Shown here piece by piece: positions 35,157 to 43,593 of a stretch of DNA of 64,000 bases. Each line of letters starts with the position of its first letter. Position 1 is the first letter of the stretch. The DNA is from Burkholderia sp. H160 (GTDB lineage: Bacteria > Pseudomonadota > Gammaproteobacteria > Burkholderiales > Burkholderiaceae). The notes beneath the pieces are model-generated. The model searched no databases. It was not told the origin of the DNA and saw only the letters and a list, made by a program, of their open reading frames with translations. Where the stretch lies: contig ABYL01000022.1 of NCBI GenBank assembly GCA_000173575.1, positions 1 through 64,000 of the forward strand, read 5' to 3'. Position numbers and translations under genes: made by a program.

Positions 35157-35606
35157 ATGGTATCGAAGCATAAAAACCGCTGGCTAAGGCGGTGGTTGCT
35201 TGTCATCGTCTTCTGGGCCGTGCCCGTGGCGATCGTCGCGGTCAACGAGACCCGCGAGGAAATGTCGTACAACGCAGTCGATCTCGACCGCGCGCTGACC
35301 ACCTGGAATTTCACCGACGCGCAGCGCGCGGCCGGCGCGCCCGCGCATTGCCACGGCAAGCCCGACGAGGCGAAAGCCGCCGGCTGCCCGGCCGACGTGC
35401 TGAACGCCAACGCGCCGCGCCAGCAGGACGCGATCAACGAATACAGCGTGCGCCGCTCGACGCTGGCCGCTTATCTGTGGCATGCGTTCGTCGGCTATTG
35501 GGTCGTGCCTGCGGCGATCCTGTTCGCGATCGGGGTGATCATCGGCATGGTGCGCCGCGCGCTGCGGCGCCCGCCCGCGGTCAAGAGTCCGGCGAATCAC
35601 GGGTGA
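35157..35606 (+). CDS. Small inner-membrane protein of unknown function, two membrane helices
   Basis: A 149-residue protein with an N-terminal membrane helix (WLLVIVFWAVPVAIVAV) and another near the C-terminus (VGYWVVPAAILFAIGVIIG). The central about 75 residues are probably periplasmic and contain two Cys (HCHGKPDEAKAAGCP) that could form a disulphide. It ends with a basic cytoplasmic tail. GGAGG sits just before the ATG at 35157. I recognise no family. It may be transcribed alone; the next gene begins 317 bases later. Confidence 0.75.
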   Translation: MVSKHKNRWLRRWLLVIVFWAVPVAIVAVNETREEMSYNAVDLDRALTTWNFTDAQRAAGAPAHCHGKPDEAKAAGCPADVLNANAPRQQDAINEYSVRRSTLAAYLWHAFVGYWVVPAAILFAIGVIIGMVRRALRRPPAVKSPANHG

Positions 35607-35923
35607 GAGGCGGCCGCGCAACGCTGAAATCGGTAAAAACCGGCACATCGAGCGGCCGCGTTGAAGCGTCCGCCACCTTCCCACGCCTCGGGCGCTCTTC
35701 GCCTTCGCCCTCTCCGACTATTGCTCGACGCGGGCTTCGACGCTGCGCCAGCGCGCCGGTCAAATTTACCGAAAAGCCTCCTGCGATCAGCCTCAAATCC
35801 TTGTTCTATAAGGCTTTTCTCATGGTCGTGCGGCACGCCATTCGAACCGGCCTGTGTTATAACTGAAAGGCAACCAGGCGGCACCACAACGGTTGCGACC
35901 CGGATCCATGACGGAGAAAAACG
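35607..35923. other. Intergenic region upstream of the YSC84 gene
   Basis: 317 bases with two copies of a GCGGCCGCG motif (near 35611 and 35653) and an A/T-richer part (35760-35870) that probably holds the promoter of the lipoprotein gene. No gene is seen. Confidence 0.45.
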
Positions 35924-36511
35924 ATGCAAAGACGACACTTCATGTTGAAGACGACCGCTGCGCTAGCTTTCGGAGGCCTTGCACTCGCCGGGTGCACGAC
36001 AACCGGCAGCACGCCGGAGAATGCCCATGTCGACGCCGCGAAACGACAGTCGATCGACGCGAGCGTCGACGGCACGCTGTCCAGGCTATTCACCACCGTG
36101 CCGGGCTCGCGCGAGCTGGTGTCGAAGGCGCGCGGCGTGCTGGTGTTCCCGTCGGTGCTGCAGGCGGGCTTCATCGTCGGCGGACAGTATGGCGAAGGCG
36201 CATTGCGGGTGGGCGGCGCGACGGTCGGCTACTACAGCACCGTGTCGGGCTCGTTGGGCCTGACGGCGGGTGCGCAGTCGAAGGCACTCATCTTCCTGTT
36301 CATGACGCAGGATTCGCTCGACAAATTCCGCAACGCCGACGGCTGGTCGGCCGGCGTCGATGCATCGGTCGCGCTCGTGAAGGTCGGCGCGAACGGCGCG
36401 GTCGACACGACCACGGCCACCGCGCCGGTGCAGGTTTTCGTGCTGACCAACGCTGGCCTGATGGGCGACGTGTCGCTGCAAGGCACAAAGGTCACGCGGA
36501 TGAAGATCTGA
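35924..36511 (+). CDS. YSC84/SYLF-domain lipoprotein
   Basis: A 195-residue lipoprotein: Arg-rich N-terminus (MQRRHFMLKT) and lipobox LAGC (Cys about 24). The mature protein is a SYLF/Ysc84 domain, shown by FTTVPGSRELVSKARGVLVFPSV, GFIVGGQYGEGALRV and GYYSTVSGSLGLTAGAQSK. Bacterial members are periplasmic or outer-membrane lipid-binding proteins of unclear role. GGAG precedes the ATG. A strong terminator follows, so the gene is probably monocistronic. Confidence 0.88.
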   Translation: MQRRHFMLKTTAALAFGGLALAGCTTTGSTPENAHVDAAKRQSIDASVDGTLSRLFTTVPGSRELVSKARGVLVFPSVLQAGFIVGGQYGEGALRVGGATVGYYSTVSGSLGLTAGAQSKALIFLFMTQDSLDKFRNADGWSAGVDASVALVKVGANGAVDTTTATAPVQVFVLTNAGLMGDVSLQGTKVTRMKI

Positions 36512-36545
36512 GCGCACGGGCATTGCTCCGGAGCGCATCGCGGCC

Positions 36546-36591
36546 AAGGCCGCGCGAAGGACCCCGCCCGGGTCCTCGCGCGGCCTTTTTT
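36546..36591 (+). terminator. Strong Rho-independent terminator of the YSC84 gene
   Basis: An approximately 18-bp stem with one bulged A (arms 36546-36564 and 36570-36587) directly followed by a T-run ending at 36591. It starts 35 bases after the stop. Confidence 0.92.
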
Positions 36592-36617
36592 GTCGTGCAG
36601 TCGCAGCTCGGCGCCAA

Positions 36618-36657
36618 TAAAAAACGGCGCTGCGCGTCGCGCACCGCCGTCCTTTTT
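36618..36657 (-). terminator. Bidirectional Rho-independent terminator between convergent genes
   Basis: An interrupted stem (ACGGCG 36624-36629 with CGCCGT 36645-36650; inner TGCGC/GCGCA) with an A-run on its left and seven T residues on its right (36653-36659). Read on the minus strand it ends in T residues and lies 26 bases past the glycosyltransferase stop. It can also stop read-through on the plus strand. Confidence 0.82.
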
Positions 36658-36682
36658 TTCGACACCCTGCAACGATCCCGCA

Positions 36683-37750
36683 TCAGCCGCCCGACGAATC
36701 GACCACCTTGAACCTCGAGCGCTTCTGCGCGCGAATGATCGACTGATACACCTCCACATACTGCCGCGCCATCCGGTGCGACGTGAAGCGCTCCTCGAAG
36801 CGCCGCCGCACGCCCGCGCGCGGCACCTGGTGAAGGCGGTTGACGGCCGCCACCGCGCCGATCTCGTCCTCGACGATAAACCCGGTCACGCCCTCTTCGA
36901 GCACTTCGGGCACCGAGCCGCGGTTGAACGCGATCACTGGCGTGCCGCATGCCATCGCCTCGATCATCACGAGACCGAACGGCTCCGGCCAGTCGATCGG
37001 AAACAGCAACGCATGCGCGCCCGATAGAAACTCGGCCTTCTGGTGATCGGCAATCTCGCCGATGTACTCGACGTAAGGCAGGTCGAGCAACGGCCGGATA
37101 TCGCGCTCGAAGTATTCGCGGTCGGCCGCATCGACCTTGGCGGCGATGCGGATCGGCAGGCCACAGCGGCCCGCGATGCGGATCGCCGTGTCGACGCGTT
37201 TTTCCGGCGAAATCCGGCCGAGAAACGCGAGGTACTTCTGCTCGACCGGTTGCGGCGTATAGAGCCGCTCCGGCAAGCCGTGATAGACGGTAGTGAGCCA
37301 GCGCGCCTGCGGCAGCGGATGACGCTGCGCATTCGAAATCGAGATCACCGGCGCGGTATTGAACGTGTCGAACACCGGCTGCTGCTCGGGCAGATCGAGC
37401 CGGCCGTGCATCGTCGTGACGAACGGCGTGTCCTGCCGCTTGAACACCGAGAACGAGTAGTAGTCGAGGTGAAAATGCAGCACGTCGAAGTCTTCGGCCT
37501 GGCGGCGCACGAGTTCCATCAGCAGCATATGCGGCGCGATGCGGTCGCGAATGCCCGGATCGAGGCGCAGCGCGCGCGGCCACACCGCTTCGAGCTTCGC
37601 GCTCGTGACGGAGTCGCCGCTCGCGAACAGCGTCACGTCGTGGCCCTGCTCGACCAGCGCTTCGGTAATGTACGACACGACGCGTTCTGTGCCGCCGTAC
37701 AGCTTCGGCGGCACTGATTCGGTCAGCGGGGCGATCTGCGCAATCTTCAT
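36683..37750 (-). CDS. Family 4 glycosyltransferase
   Basis: A 355-residue GT4 enzyme. It opens KIAQIAPLTESVPPKLYGGTERVV, the compact form common in stress-related or capsular glycosyltransferases, with the Gly-Gly-Thr-Glu acceptor loop. VYHGLPERLY, LAFLGRISPEKRV and EPFGLVMIEAMACG are the GT4 donor signatures. The ATG at 37750 is used (GAGAC upstream); a longer frame to 37837 lacks a ribosome site. It lies 222 bases downstream of otsA in the same direction, so the two may be co-expressed. The acceptor is unknown; it is separate from the bce cluster. Confidence 0.85.
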   Translation of the reverse strand: MKIAQIAPLTESVPPKLYGGTERVVSYITEALVEQGHDVTLFASGDSVTSAKLEAVWPRALRLDPGIRDRIAPHMLLMELVRRQAEDFDVLHFHLDYYSFSVFKRQDTPFVTTMHGRLDLPEQQPVFDTFNTAPVISISNAQRHPLPQARWLTTVYHGLPERLYTPQPVEQKYLAFLGRISPEKRVDTAIRIAGRCGLPIRIAAKVDAADREYFERDIRPLLDLPYVEYIGEIADHQKAEFLSGAHALLFPIDWPEPFGLVMIEAMACGTPVIAFNRGSVPEVLEEGVTGFIVEDEIGAVAAVNRLHQVPRAGVRRRFEERFTSHRMARQYVEVYQSIIRAQKRSRFKVVDSSGG

Positions 37751-37972
37751 GTTGTGTCTCCGTGAGGCGACGGCTGGCGCGCGAAACGCGATGCCGTCTG
37801 CGACGCCGAGTATGACAGCGCCATGACGCCGGATCAATCCACGTCGCGCATAAGCGTCGTGAGCATCGGCGGTATGGGCAGTATTGCCTGGCGGCGGCGC
37901 AAAAGCCGCAGGTCTTGCAATTGCTCGGTGCTGTTACATGCGGCTTACATCCGCTGACAGTCGGGAGCGCCG

Positions 37973-39385
37973 TCACGTGTGACCAGCGCCCTCGCCCGGC
38001 CTGCGCGCGGGCACGCTGCGCAAATCGCTGAGGAAAGTATCGCGCCACACGCCGAGATCATTCTTGCGCAGCGCGGCCATATCGATCTCGTGACGCCGCT
38101 GGCGCGCATCGAGCGGCATCTGCAGCGCGCGCTGCAGGGCCTCGCACATGCCGATCGCGTCGTGCGGATTGACGAGCAGCGCGCCGGACAGTTCGGCCGC
38201 CGCGCCCGCGAAAATCGACAGCACGAGCACGCCGGGATCGTCGGGATTCTGCGCGGCGACATACTCCTTCGCGACGAGGTTCATGCCGTCGTGCAGCGGC
38301 GTGACGAAGCCGATCTGCGACTCGCGAAACAGCGACATCAGCTTCCAGCGGTCGTACTGCTGGTTCAGGTAGCGGATTGGCGTGTAGTCGAGCCCCGAGT
38401 AGCGGCCGTTGATGCGCCCTGCTTCGTATTCGAGATCCTGGCGGATCTTCTGGTAGGTGGCGACGTCCGAGCGCGTCGGCGGCGCGATCTGCACGAGCGT
38501 GACGTTGCCGCGCCATTCGGGCGAGCGTTCGAGCAGCAACTCGAACGCGCGAAAACGCTCGACCAGTCCCTTCGAATAATCGAGCCGGTCGACGCTCATG
38601 ATCAGTTTGCGCCCTTCGAGACTCTGCTTCAGCTCGAGCACGTGCTGGCGGCTTTCGTAGCGCTTCGCCTGCTCGGCGATTTCGTCGGGGAACACGCCGA
38701 TCCGGTAGACGCCGGTGCGCAGCTTGCGGCCGAACGCCTCGACGACGCCGTCCGCGCTCACCGTGCCGCGGGCGTGACGCGTCACGTAGTCTTGGAACGC
38801 CTGCTGGTCGGTGGCGGTCTGGAACCCGAGCAGGTCATAGCACGACAGCGACTTCACGAGCTCTTCGTGCGGCGGAATATTGAGCAGCAGCTGCGGCGCG
38901 GGAAACGGAATATGCAGGAAAAAACCGATGCGGTTCGTCACGCCCTCGCTGCGCAGCGCCTCGGCGAACGGGATCAGATGGTAGTCGTGAATCCAGATAA
39001 TGTCGTCGGGTTCGAGCAGCTTCACCAGCTTGTGCGCAAGCCATGCGTTGACGCGCCGGTAGCCCGCGTATTCATCGCGCTCGTAGCGCGCGAGATCGTT
39101 GCGGTAGTGGAACACCGGCCACAGCGTCGCGTTCGAGAAGCCGCGGTAGTACTGGTCGTAGTCCTTGCGCGTGAGGCCGACGGTTGCGAAGGTCACCGCG
39201 CCGTCCTGCTCCAGCATCGGCCCCGCGTTGGCGACCGTTTCGCTGACCACGTCGCCGCTCCAGCCGAACCAGACGCCGCCTGCATCCTTCAGCGCGCCGA
39301 ATACACCGACAGCGAGTCCGCCCGCCGATCCCTTGGTCTCCGTCGGCGTCGCGACACGATTCGACACGACGATCAGTCGGCCCAT
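37973..39385 (-). CDS. otsA: Alpha,alpha-trehalose-phosphate synthase (UDP- or other NDP-glucose)
   Basis: A 470-residue GT20 enzyme forming trehalose 6-phosphate from a nucleotide glucose and glucose 6-phosphate. Family marks: RLIVVSNRV at the N-terminus, GGVWFGWSGD, IWIHDYHLIPFAEALR, MSVDRLDYSKGLVERF, and VTPLHDGMNLVAKEYVAAQ near the C-terminal donor site. Length is that of single-domain OtsA. GGAGGACAGG lies before the ATG. No trehalose-phosphate phosphatase (otsB) is visible in the window. The upstream neighbour is an MscS-type channel, fitting an osmotic-stress context. Confidence 0.95.
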   Translation of the reverse strand: MGRLIVVSNRVATPTETKGSAGGLAVGVFGALKDAGGVWFGWSGDVVSETVANAGPMLEQDGAVTFATVGLTRKDYDQYYRGFSNATLWPVFHYRNDLARYERDEYAGYRRVNAWLAHKLVKLLEPDDIIWIHDYHLIPFAEALRSEGVTNRIGFFLHIPFPAPQLLLNIPPHEELVKSLSCYDLLGFQTATDQQAFQDYVTRHARGTVSADGVVEAFGRKLRTGVYRIGVFPDEIAEQAKRYESRQHVLELKQSLEGRKLIMSVDRLDYSKGLVERFRAFELLLERSPEWRGNVTLVQIAPPTRSDVATYQKIRQDLEYEAGRINGRYSGLDYTPIRYLNQQYDRWKLMSLFRESQIGFVTPLHDGMNLVAKEYVAAQNPDDPGVLVLSIFAGAAAELSGALLVNPHDAIGMCEALQRALQMPLDARQRRHEIDMAALRKNDLGVWRDTFLSDLRSVPARRPGEGAGHT

Positions 39386-39499
39386 ATTGCCTGTCCTCCG
39401 TAGTTCATAGGGTGCACCGCGCCGCCTGAGCGGTCGTGGCGCGCCTCTACGGCAGCAATCCGCATGCCCGCACAGCGGTTCGCGATGCGCGACGCGCAG

Positions 39500-40732
39500 C
39501 TAAGCCTTCTCCTTCGCTTTCTGCGTGGCCTCGGCCGCCCCGGGCCGGCCGATGCGGCTCGCCACCGGATCGGCTTCGGTATGCGCGGCGGTGCTGCCAG
39601 CCGGCGCCTGCCGGCTGCGCGGCAGCCAGTCGATCGGGCCTTCGCCGCCAGTCTCCTGCTCGGTCGACACCTCGGCGCGGGCCCGCGGCAGGTATTCGGG
39701 GTAGTGACGGTGAACAAAATCGAGCAGTCCTTCGCGCACGCGGCAGCGCAGGTCCCACGCGAGGCCGGAATCGGGCGCGCTCACGAGCGCGCGCAGTTGC
39801 ATCGCGCGCTCGGTGCAGTCCGTCACCTGCAGCACCTGCACCCGGCGGTCCCACTCGGGCGCGTTCTCGACGATGCGCGCAAGCTCCTCACGCAGCGGCG
39901 CAAGCGGCATCCGGTAATCGACGAATAGGAACACACTGCCGATGATCTGCGAGCTGCTGCGCGTCCAGTTGAGGAACGGATTTTCGATAAACCATTGCAG
40001 CGGCACGATCAGCCGGCGCTGATCCCACAGCCGCACCGACACGTAAGTGCCGGTGATCTCTTCAACCCGCCCCCACTCGTTCTGGATCACGACGACGTCG
40101 TCGAGGCGGATCGGTTGCGACAGCGCGATCTGCAAACCGGCGATCAGATTGCCGAGCACCGGCCGCGCCGCGATACCGGCAACCAGACCGGCGACACCGG
40201 CCGAGGCCAGCAGACTCGCGCCGATCTGGCGCACGTTCGGCAAGGTCATCAGAGCGCCGCCCACACCAATGAACACGATGACGATCATCACCGAGCGCGC
40301 GAGTACGCGCGCCTGCGTATGGATGCGGCGCGCCTGCAGGTTGTCGGCGGTATCGAGCGGATGGGCGCGGATGATCGCTTCGCCGATCCCCGCGGCGAGG
40401 CGCACCGACAGCCACGTGAGCGCGGCGATCAGCGCGACGCCGGTGACGTCGCGCAGCGGTTCGATGAAGTTGAGCGTATCGGGCGCCTCGGACCAGACCC
40501 ACGCGAACACGAGGATCTCGAGGGCGAACAGCGACGGTTTGTCGATGTAGCGCAGCACGACGCTCGTCAGTGGATGCGGCTGCGCGAGACGCATCACGAT
40601 GCGCGCGCCGAAGCGGTGAATGCCGATCGCCACGATCGTCACGATCAGCGTGACGATCAGCGCGCCGAACCACGTATGCAGCGGCGCGGCGGCCACGCGG
40701 TAGAAGTCGTCGATAGTAGGCATAACGGGCAT
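39500..40732 (-). CDS. MscS-family mechanosensitive ion channel
   Basis: A 410-residue inner-membrane protein with about four to five helices (WFGALIVTLIVTIVAIGIHRF, the next near 55-75, then 100-120, 150-170) and the MscS pore helix and beta domain (LLASAGVAGLVAGIAARPVLGNLIAGLQIALSQ, written here as one continuous region at about residues 175-215; then VVIQNEWGRVEEI). The C-terminal about 65 residues are hydrophilic and variable. It releases solutes upon hypo-osmotic shock. Two ATGs (40732 and 40723) share one GGAGGA; the spacing is not ideal for either, and I keep the longer form. It lies 114 bases upstream of otsA in the same direction. Confidence 0.88.
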   Translation of the reverse strand: MPVMPTIDDFYRVAAAPLHTWFGALIVTLIVTIVAIGIHRFGARIVMRLAQPHPLTSVVLRYIDKPSLFALEILVFAWVWSEAPDTLNFIEPLRDVTGVALIAALTWLSVRLAAGIGEAIIRAHPLDTADNLQARRIHTQARVLARSVMIVIVFIGVGGALMTLPNVRQIGASLLASAGVAGLVAGIAARPVLGNLIAGLQIALSQPIRLDDVVVIQNEWGRVEEITGTYVSVRLWDQRRLIVPLQWFIENPFLNWTRSSSQIIGSVFLFVDYRMPLAPLREELARIVENAPEWDRRVQVLQVTDCTERAMQLRALVSAPDSGLAWDLRCRVREGLLDFVHRHYPEYLPRARAEVSTEQETGGEGPIDWLPRSRQAPAGSTAAHTEADPVASRIGRPGAAEATQKAKEKA

Positions 40733-40882
40733 CTTCCTCCGGGCTCGATGAGCGGCGGCGCGCCTGCGGGACTACTGACCTCCGGGGGCATCGCCCCCAC
40801 TGGGAGCGATGCCCTCGACGCCCGGCGCGCACGATGGCGCCAAGGCGTTACAACGGGTTCTTCTATATCCGGCGGTTATCGA

Positions 40883-41239
40883 TCAGCCGCCGCCCTTGCA
40901 GGGAAACGCCTTGCCGAGTCCCAGCGAAATCGCCGTGCTCGCGTTGTAGCCCACGGCATTCGGGTTCTCGGCGATGTACTTGCGCACCGCGTCGGTCAGT
41001 TGCGCCGAGCGTGCATCCGGCGGCAGGCAGAAGTACTGGCCGACGCGCGGACCGGTGGTGCCGCCGATCGCGTCGATCGTGTTGAAAATACCGTCGGCCG
41101 CGCCTTCGATATAGGCCGCGCAGGCACTACGCGAAGCCACGTCCGTCTTGGTGCACAGCTTGTTGAGGTCGCCCCCCGTAAACGCGGCTGCCGAAAGCGG
41201 CAAGGCAAGCGCGCCGGCGAAAATCAAAGCCCGCAGCAT
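40883..41239 (-). CDS. Rap1a/Tai-family exported protein
   Basis: A 118-residue exported protein with a signal peptide (LRALIFAGALALPLSAAAF). The mature part matches the Rap1a/Tai pattern: LCTKTDVASRSACAAYIEGAADG, FCLPPDARSAQLTDAVRKYI, then a terminal Cys (AFPCKGG); four Cys probably form two disulphides. Some family members are periplasmic immunity proteins against T6SS amidases, but many are housekeeping proteins without a partner. No toxin gene is next to it. AGGA precedes the ATG. Confidence 0.8.
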   Translation of the reverse strand: MLRALIFAGALALPLSAAAFTGGDLNKLCTKTDVASRSACAAYIEGAADGIFNTIDAIGGTTGPRVGQYFCLPPDARSAQLTDAVRKYIAENPNAVGYNASTAISLGLGKAFPCKGGG

Positions 41240-41383
41240 GGTGTTCCTTTCCAGGGTTGTTTATCACGCGGTCTTTCTGCCGCATCCGGACGGCGCGCCG
41301 CGCGGCGCGCCAAAGTCGTCATTCTGCACTGTTTTACGCGATAGCAGGCCGGCTACCGCGCGCATCGGCGCCTGCCGACAGCG

Positions 41384-42115
41384 TCATTTCTTCTGTTGCT
41401 GCGTCTGCTGCATGCGCGCCGTGAGCCCTTCGACGACGTCCGGCTCCTTGTAGGTCTTCGCGAAATCGAGCGCGGTCATGCCGATCTGGTTTTTCACCGT
41501 CAGGTCCGCGCCGTTGTCGAGCAGCAGCTTGACGGTCGACACATGGCCGCCGCGCGCGGCCATCATCAGCGGCGTGGTGCCGTTGGGCGAGCCTGCGTCG
41601 ACGTAGGCCGAGTGGTCGAGCAGCACCTTGACGATGTCGTCGTGACCGTTCGCGGCCGCGTAGTGCAGCGGCGCCCAGCCCTTCTTGTTGATCTCGGCGT
41701 CCTTCGCGATCAGCAGATTCACGAAGTTCAGGTCGCCGACCAGCGACGCCATCATCAGCGCGTTTTCGCCGGCCTTGTCCTGAATCTCGATGTCGGTCTT
41801 CGGATTGGCGAGCAGCGCGGCCCCGACCTTGTCCGATTGCTCGCGCGCGGCGATCACGAGCAGCGGCATGCCCTCATTGTCGACGCTGTTCGGATCCATG
41901 CCCTTGGCGAGCAGCTTGTTGACGCCGGAGACGTCGTCGAACTTGACCGACTTGATCAGCGAGTCGATCGGCGCCGCATGTGCGGGCAGCGCGACCAGCG
42001 CGGCGCACGCGAGCGCGGCGGCGCAAGCAAGGCGGCGTGCAGGGGCCAGCGCACGGGCGGCCGGACCAGTGGAAGCCGGCTGGAAAGCAGCGTTCGACGT
42101 CGAAATATTTCTCAT
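41384..42115 (-). CDS. Exported ankyrin-repeat protein
   Basis: A 243-residue protein with an N-terminal signal-like segment (ARRLACAAALACAALVALPAHAAP) and about four to five ankyrin repeats (MPLLVIAAREQSDKVGAALLA, NALMMASLVGDLNFVNLLI, WAPLHYAAANGHDDIVKVLLD, TPLMMAARGGHVSTVKLLLD). Ankyrin repeats bind other proteins; the partner is not known. It follows tatD by 51 bases in the same direction, an arrangement common in Burkholderiales. Its C-terminal Gln/Lys-rich tail (MQQTQQQKK) is disordered. Confidence 0.87.
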   Translation of the reverse strand: MRNISTSNAAFQPASTGPAARALAPARRLACAAALACAALVALPAHAAPIDSLIKSVKFDDVSGVNKLLAKGMDPNSVDNEGMPLLVIAAREQSDKVGAALLANPKTDIEIQDKAGENALMMASLVGDLNFVNLLIAKDAEINKKGWAPLHYAAANGHDDIVKVLLDHSAYVDAGSPNGTTPLMMAARGGHVSTVKLLLDNGADLTVKNQIGMTALDFAKTYKEPDVVEGLTARMQQTQQQKK

Positions 42116-42166
42116 AGAGTACTTTAGGGAACGTCCCTATCCATTTGATATTACGCTGATTTTTTA

Positions 42167-42958
42167 TCAGGAGCCAGTTGGCGCGGCAATCCCGAACAGC
42201 CTGAAGAAGTTTTGCGTGGTCGCGGCGGCTAGCGCCTCGTCCGGCATCTCGCGCTGCTGCGCGATGAAGCGTCCGACATAACTGACGTACGCTGGTTCAT
42301 TCGATTTGCCGCGATACGGCACCGGCGCCAGATACGGCGAGTCGGTTTCGATCAGCAAACGGTCGAGCGGCACGCGGCGCGCGACGTCCTGCACGTCGGT
42401 CGCGCTCTTGAACGTGACGATGCCCGACAGCGAAATGTAAAAATTCTGCGCGAGCGCCTGCTCGGCGATGGCCCACGGCTCGGTGAAGCAATGCATGACG
42501 CCCCCCGGCTCGCCCGCGCGCTCCTCCGCCATGATCCGCAAGGTGTCTTCCGCCGACGAGCGCGTGTGGATGATCAGCGGCTTTTTCGTCGCGTGCGCGG
42601 CGCGGATGTGGGTGCGAAAGCGCTCGCGCTGCCACTCCATGTCGGCGATCGAGCGGCCTTCGAGGCGGTAGTAGTCGAGCCCGGTCTCGCCGATCGCGAC
42701 GACTTTCGGGTGCGCGGCCAGTTCGACCAGTTCGGCCACGCTCGGCTCGCGCATGTGTTCGTGATCGGGATGCACGCCGACCGACGCGTACACGTTGTCA
42801 TAGCGGCTGGCGATGTCCAGCACCGACGGCAGCGTTTCGAGATCCACCGACACGCACAGCGCGTGCGAGACCGAATGGCTGCGCATGTTTTCGAGCACTT
42901 GCGGCAGACGGTCCGCGAGTCCTTCGAAGTTGATATGGCAGTGCGAATCGACAAACAT
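42167..42958 (-). CDS. tatD: TatD-family metal-dependent deoxyribonuclease
   Basis: A 263-residue TIM-barrel hydrolase. FVDSHCHINF carries the first metal His pair (HxH), GVHPDHE and AIGETGLDYYR the next residues, IIHTRSSAEDT the following His, GGVMHCFTEP a further His, and LIETDSPYLAP the catalytic Asp. TatD proteins are Mg-dependent 3'-5' exonucleases involved in DNA repair and DNA turnover. The ATG at 42958 (AGGAC upstream) gives the standard start. It stands in the mltG-tmk-holB-tatD block. Confidence 0.93.
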   Translation of the reverse strand: MFVDSHCHINFEGLADRLPQVLENMRSHSVSHALCVSVDLETLPSVLDIASRYDNVYASVGVHPDHEHMREPSVAELVELAAHPKVVAIGETGLDYYRLEGRSIADMEWQRERFRTHIRAAHATKKPLIIHTRSSAEDTLRIMAEERAGEPGGVMHCFTEPWAIAEQALAQNFYISLSGIVTFKSATDVQDVARRVPLDRLLIETDSPYLAPVPYRGKSNEPAYVSYVGRFIAQQREMPDEALAAATTQNFFRLFGIAAPTGS

Positions 42959-43028
42959 GATCAGGTCCTGCGAAAAATGGGCTGGCGCTCGGGCCATTTC
43001 GTGGCCGAGGTCGCCTGGGACAGCTTGC

Positions 43029-43544
43029 TCAATGGGCGTGCGCGAGGCGCTTGCCGAGAATCACCAGATCGCGCTCGACGCCGTCCAGTACCGCGACGCG
43101 CGGCAACGTGCCCCACGCGTCGAAGCCGAAGCCGCGGAACAGTCGCACGCTCGGTTCATTGTGACCGAACACGAAGCCGAGCACGGTGTCGATGCCGAGA
43201 CCGGGCGCCGCCTCGAGCGCCGCGGCCAGCAGTTGCTTGCCGAGGCCCTGGCCGCGCGTGCTTTCGTCCAGATAGATGCTGACTTCGGCGGTGCGCTGGT
43301 AGGCCGGACGGCCATAAAAATCGGAAAAGCTGAGCCAGCCGATCACGCGACCTGCCTGCTTCGGATCCTCGACGACCCACAGCGGCCGCTTCTGCGGGCC
43401 GTGCGCATGAAACCACGCATGCCGGCTCTCGACGCTGACCGGCTCGAGGTCCGCGGTGACCTGGCGCGACGGGACGGTCGAATTGTAGATGGCGACGATC
43501 GCGGGCAGATCGTCGAATGTGGCGTCGCGGTAGGAAAGGCTCAT
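43029..43544 (-). CDS. GNAT N-acetyltransferase, phosphinothricin/methionine-sulfone acetyltransferase type
   Basis: A 171-residue acetyltransferase. The acetyl-CoA site is [11 protein letters not shown] (motif A R/QxxGxG/A), preceded by the [10 protein letters not shown] strand and followed by [19 protein letters not shown]. The N-terminus [17 protein letters not shown] and [14 protein letters not shown] resemble Pat/MddA enzymes that acetylate phosphinothricin or methionine analogues. It lies between holB and tatD in the same direction; in other proteobacteria a PilZ gene often occupies this spot. The ribosome site is weak. The natural substrate is unknown. Confidence 0.85.
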   Translation of the reverse strand: MSLSYRDATFDDLPAIVAIYNSTVPSRQVTADLEPVSVESRHAWFHAHGPQKRPLWVVEDPKQAGRVIGWLSFSDFYGRPAYQRTAEVSIYLDESTRGQGLGKQLLAAALEAAPGLGIDTVLGFVFGHNEPSVRLFRGFGFDAWGTLPRVAVLDGVERDLVILGKRLAHAH

Positions 43545-43593
43545 GGTGGCTTGGCTTGACTCAAAAAGGACGTAAGGCTTGCTTACGGCCCGC

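Noticed and set aside
37979-39403. A 474-codon plus-strand frame opposite otsA
   Set aside because: It is the antisense shadow of otsA with no domains and no ribosome site.
40883-41239. T6SS immunity gene in a toxin-immunity pair
   Set aside because: The Rap1a/Tai-like protein has no effector gene beside it, and the family also occurs without toxins.
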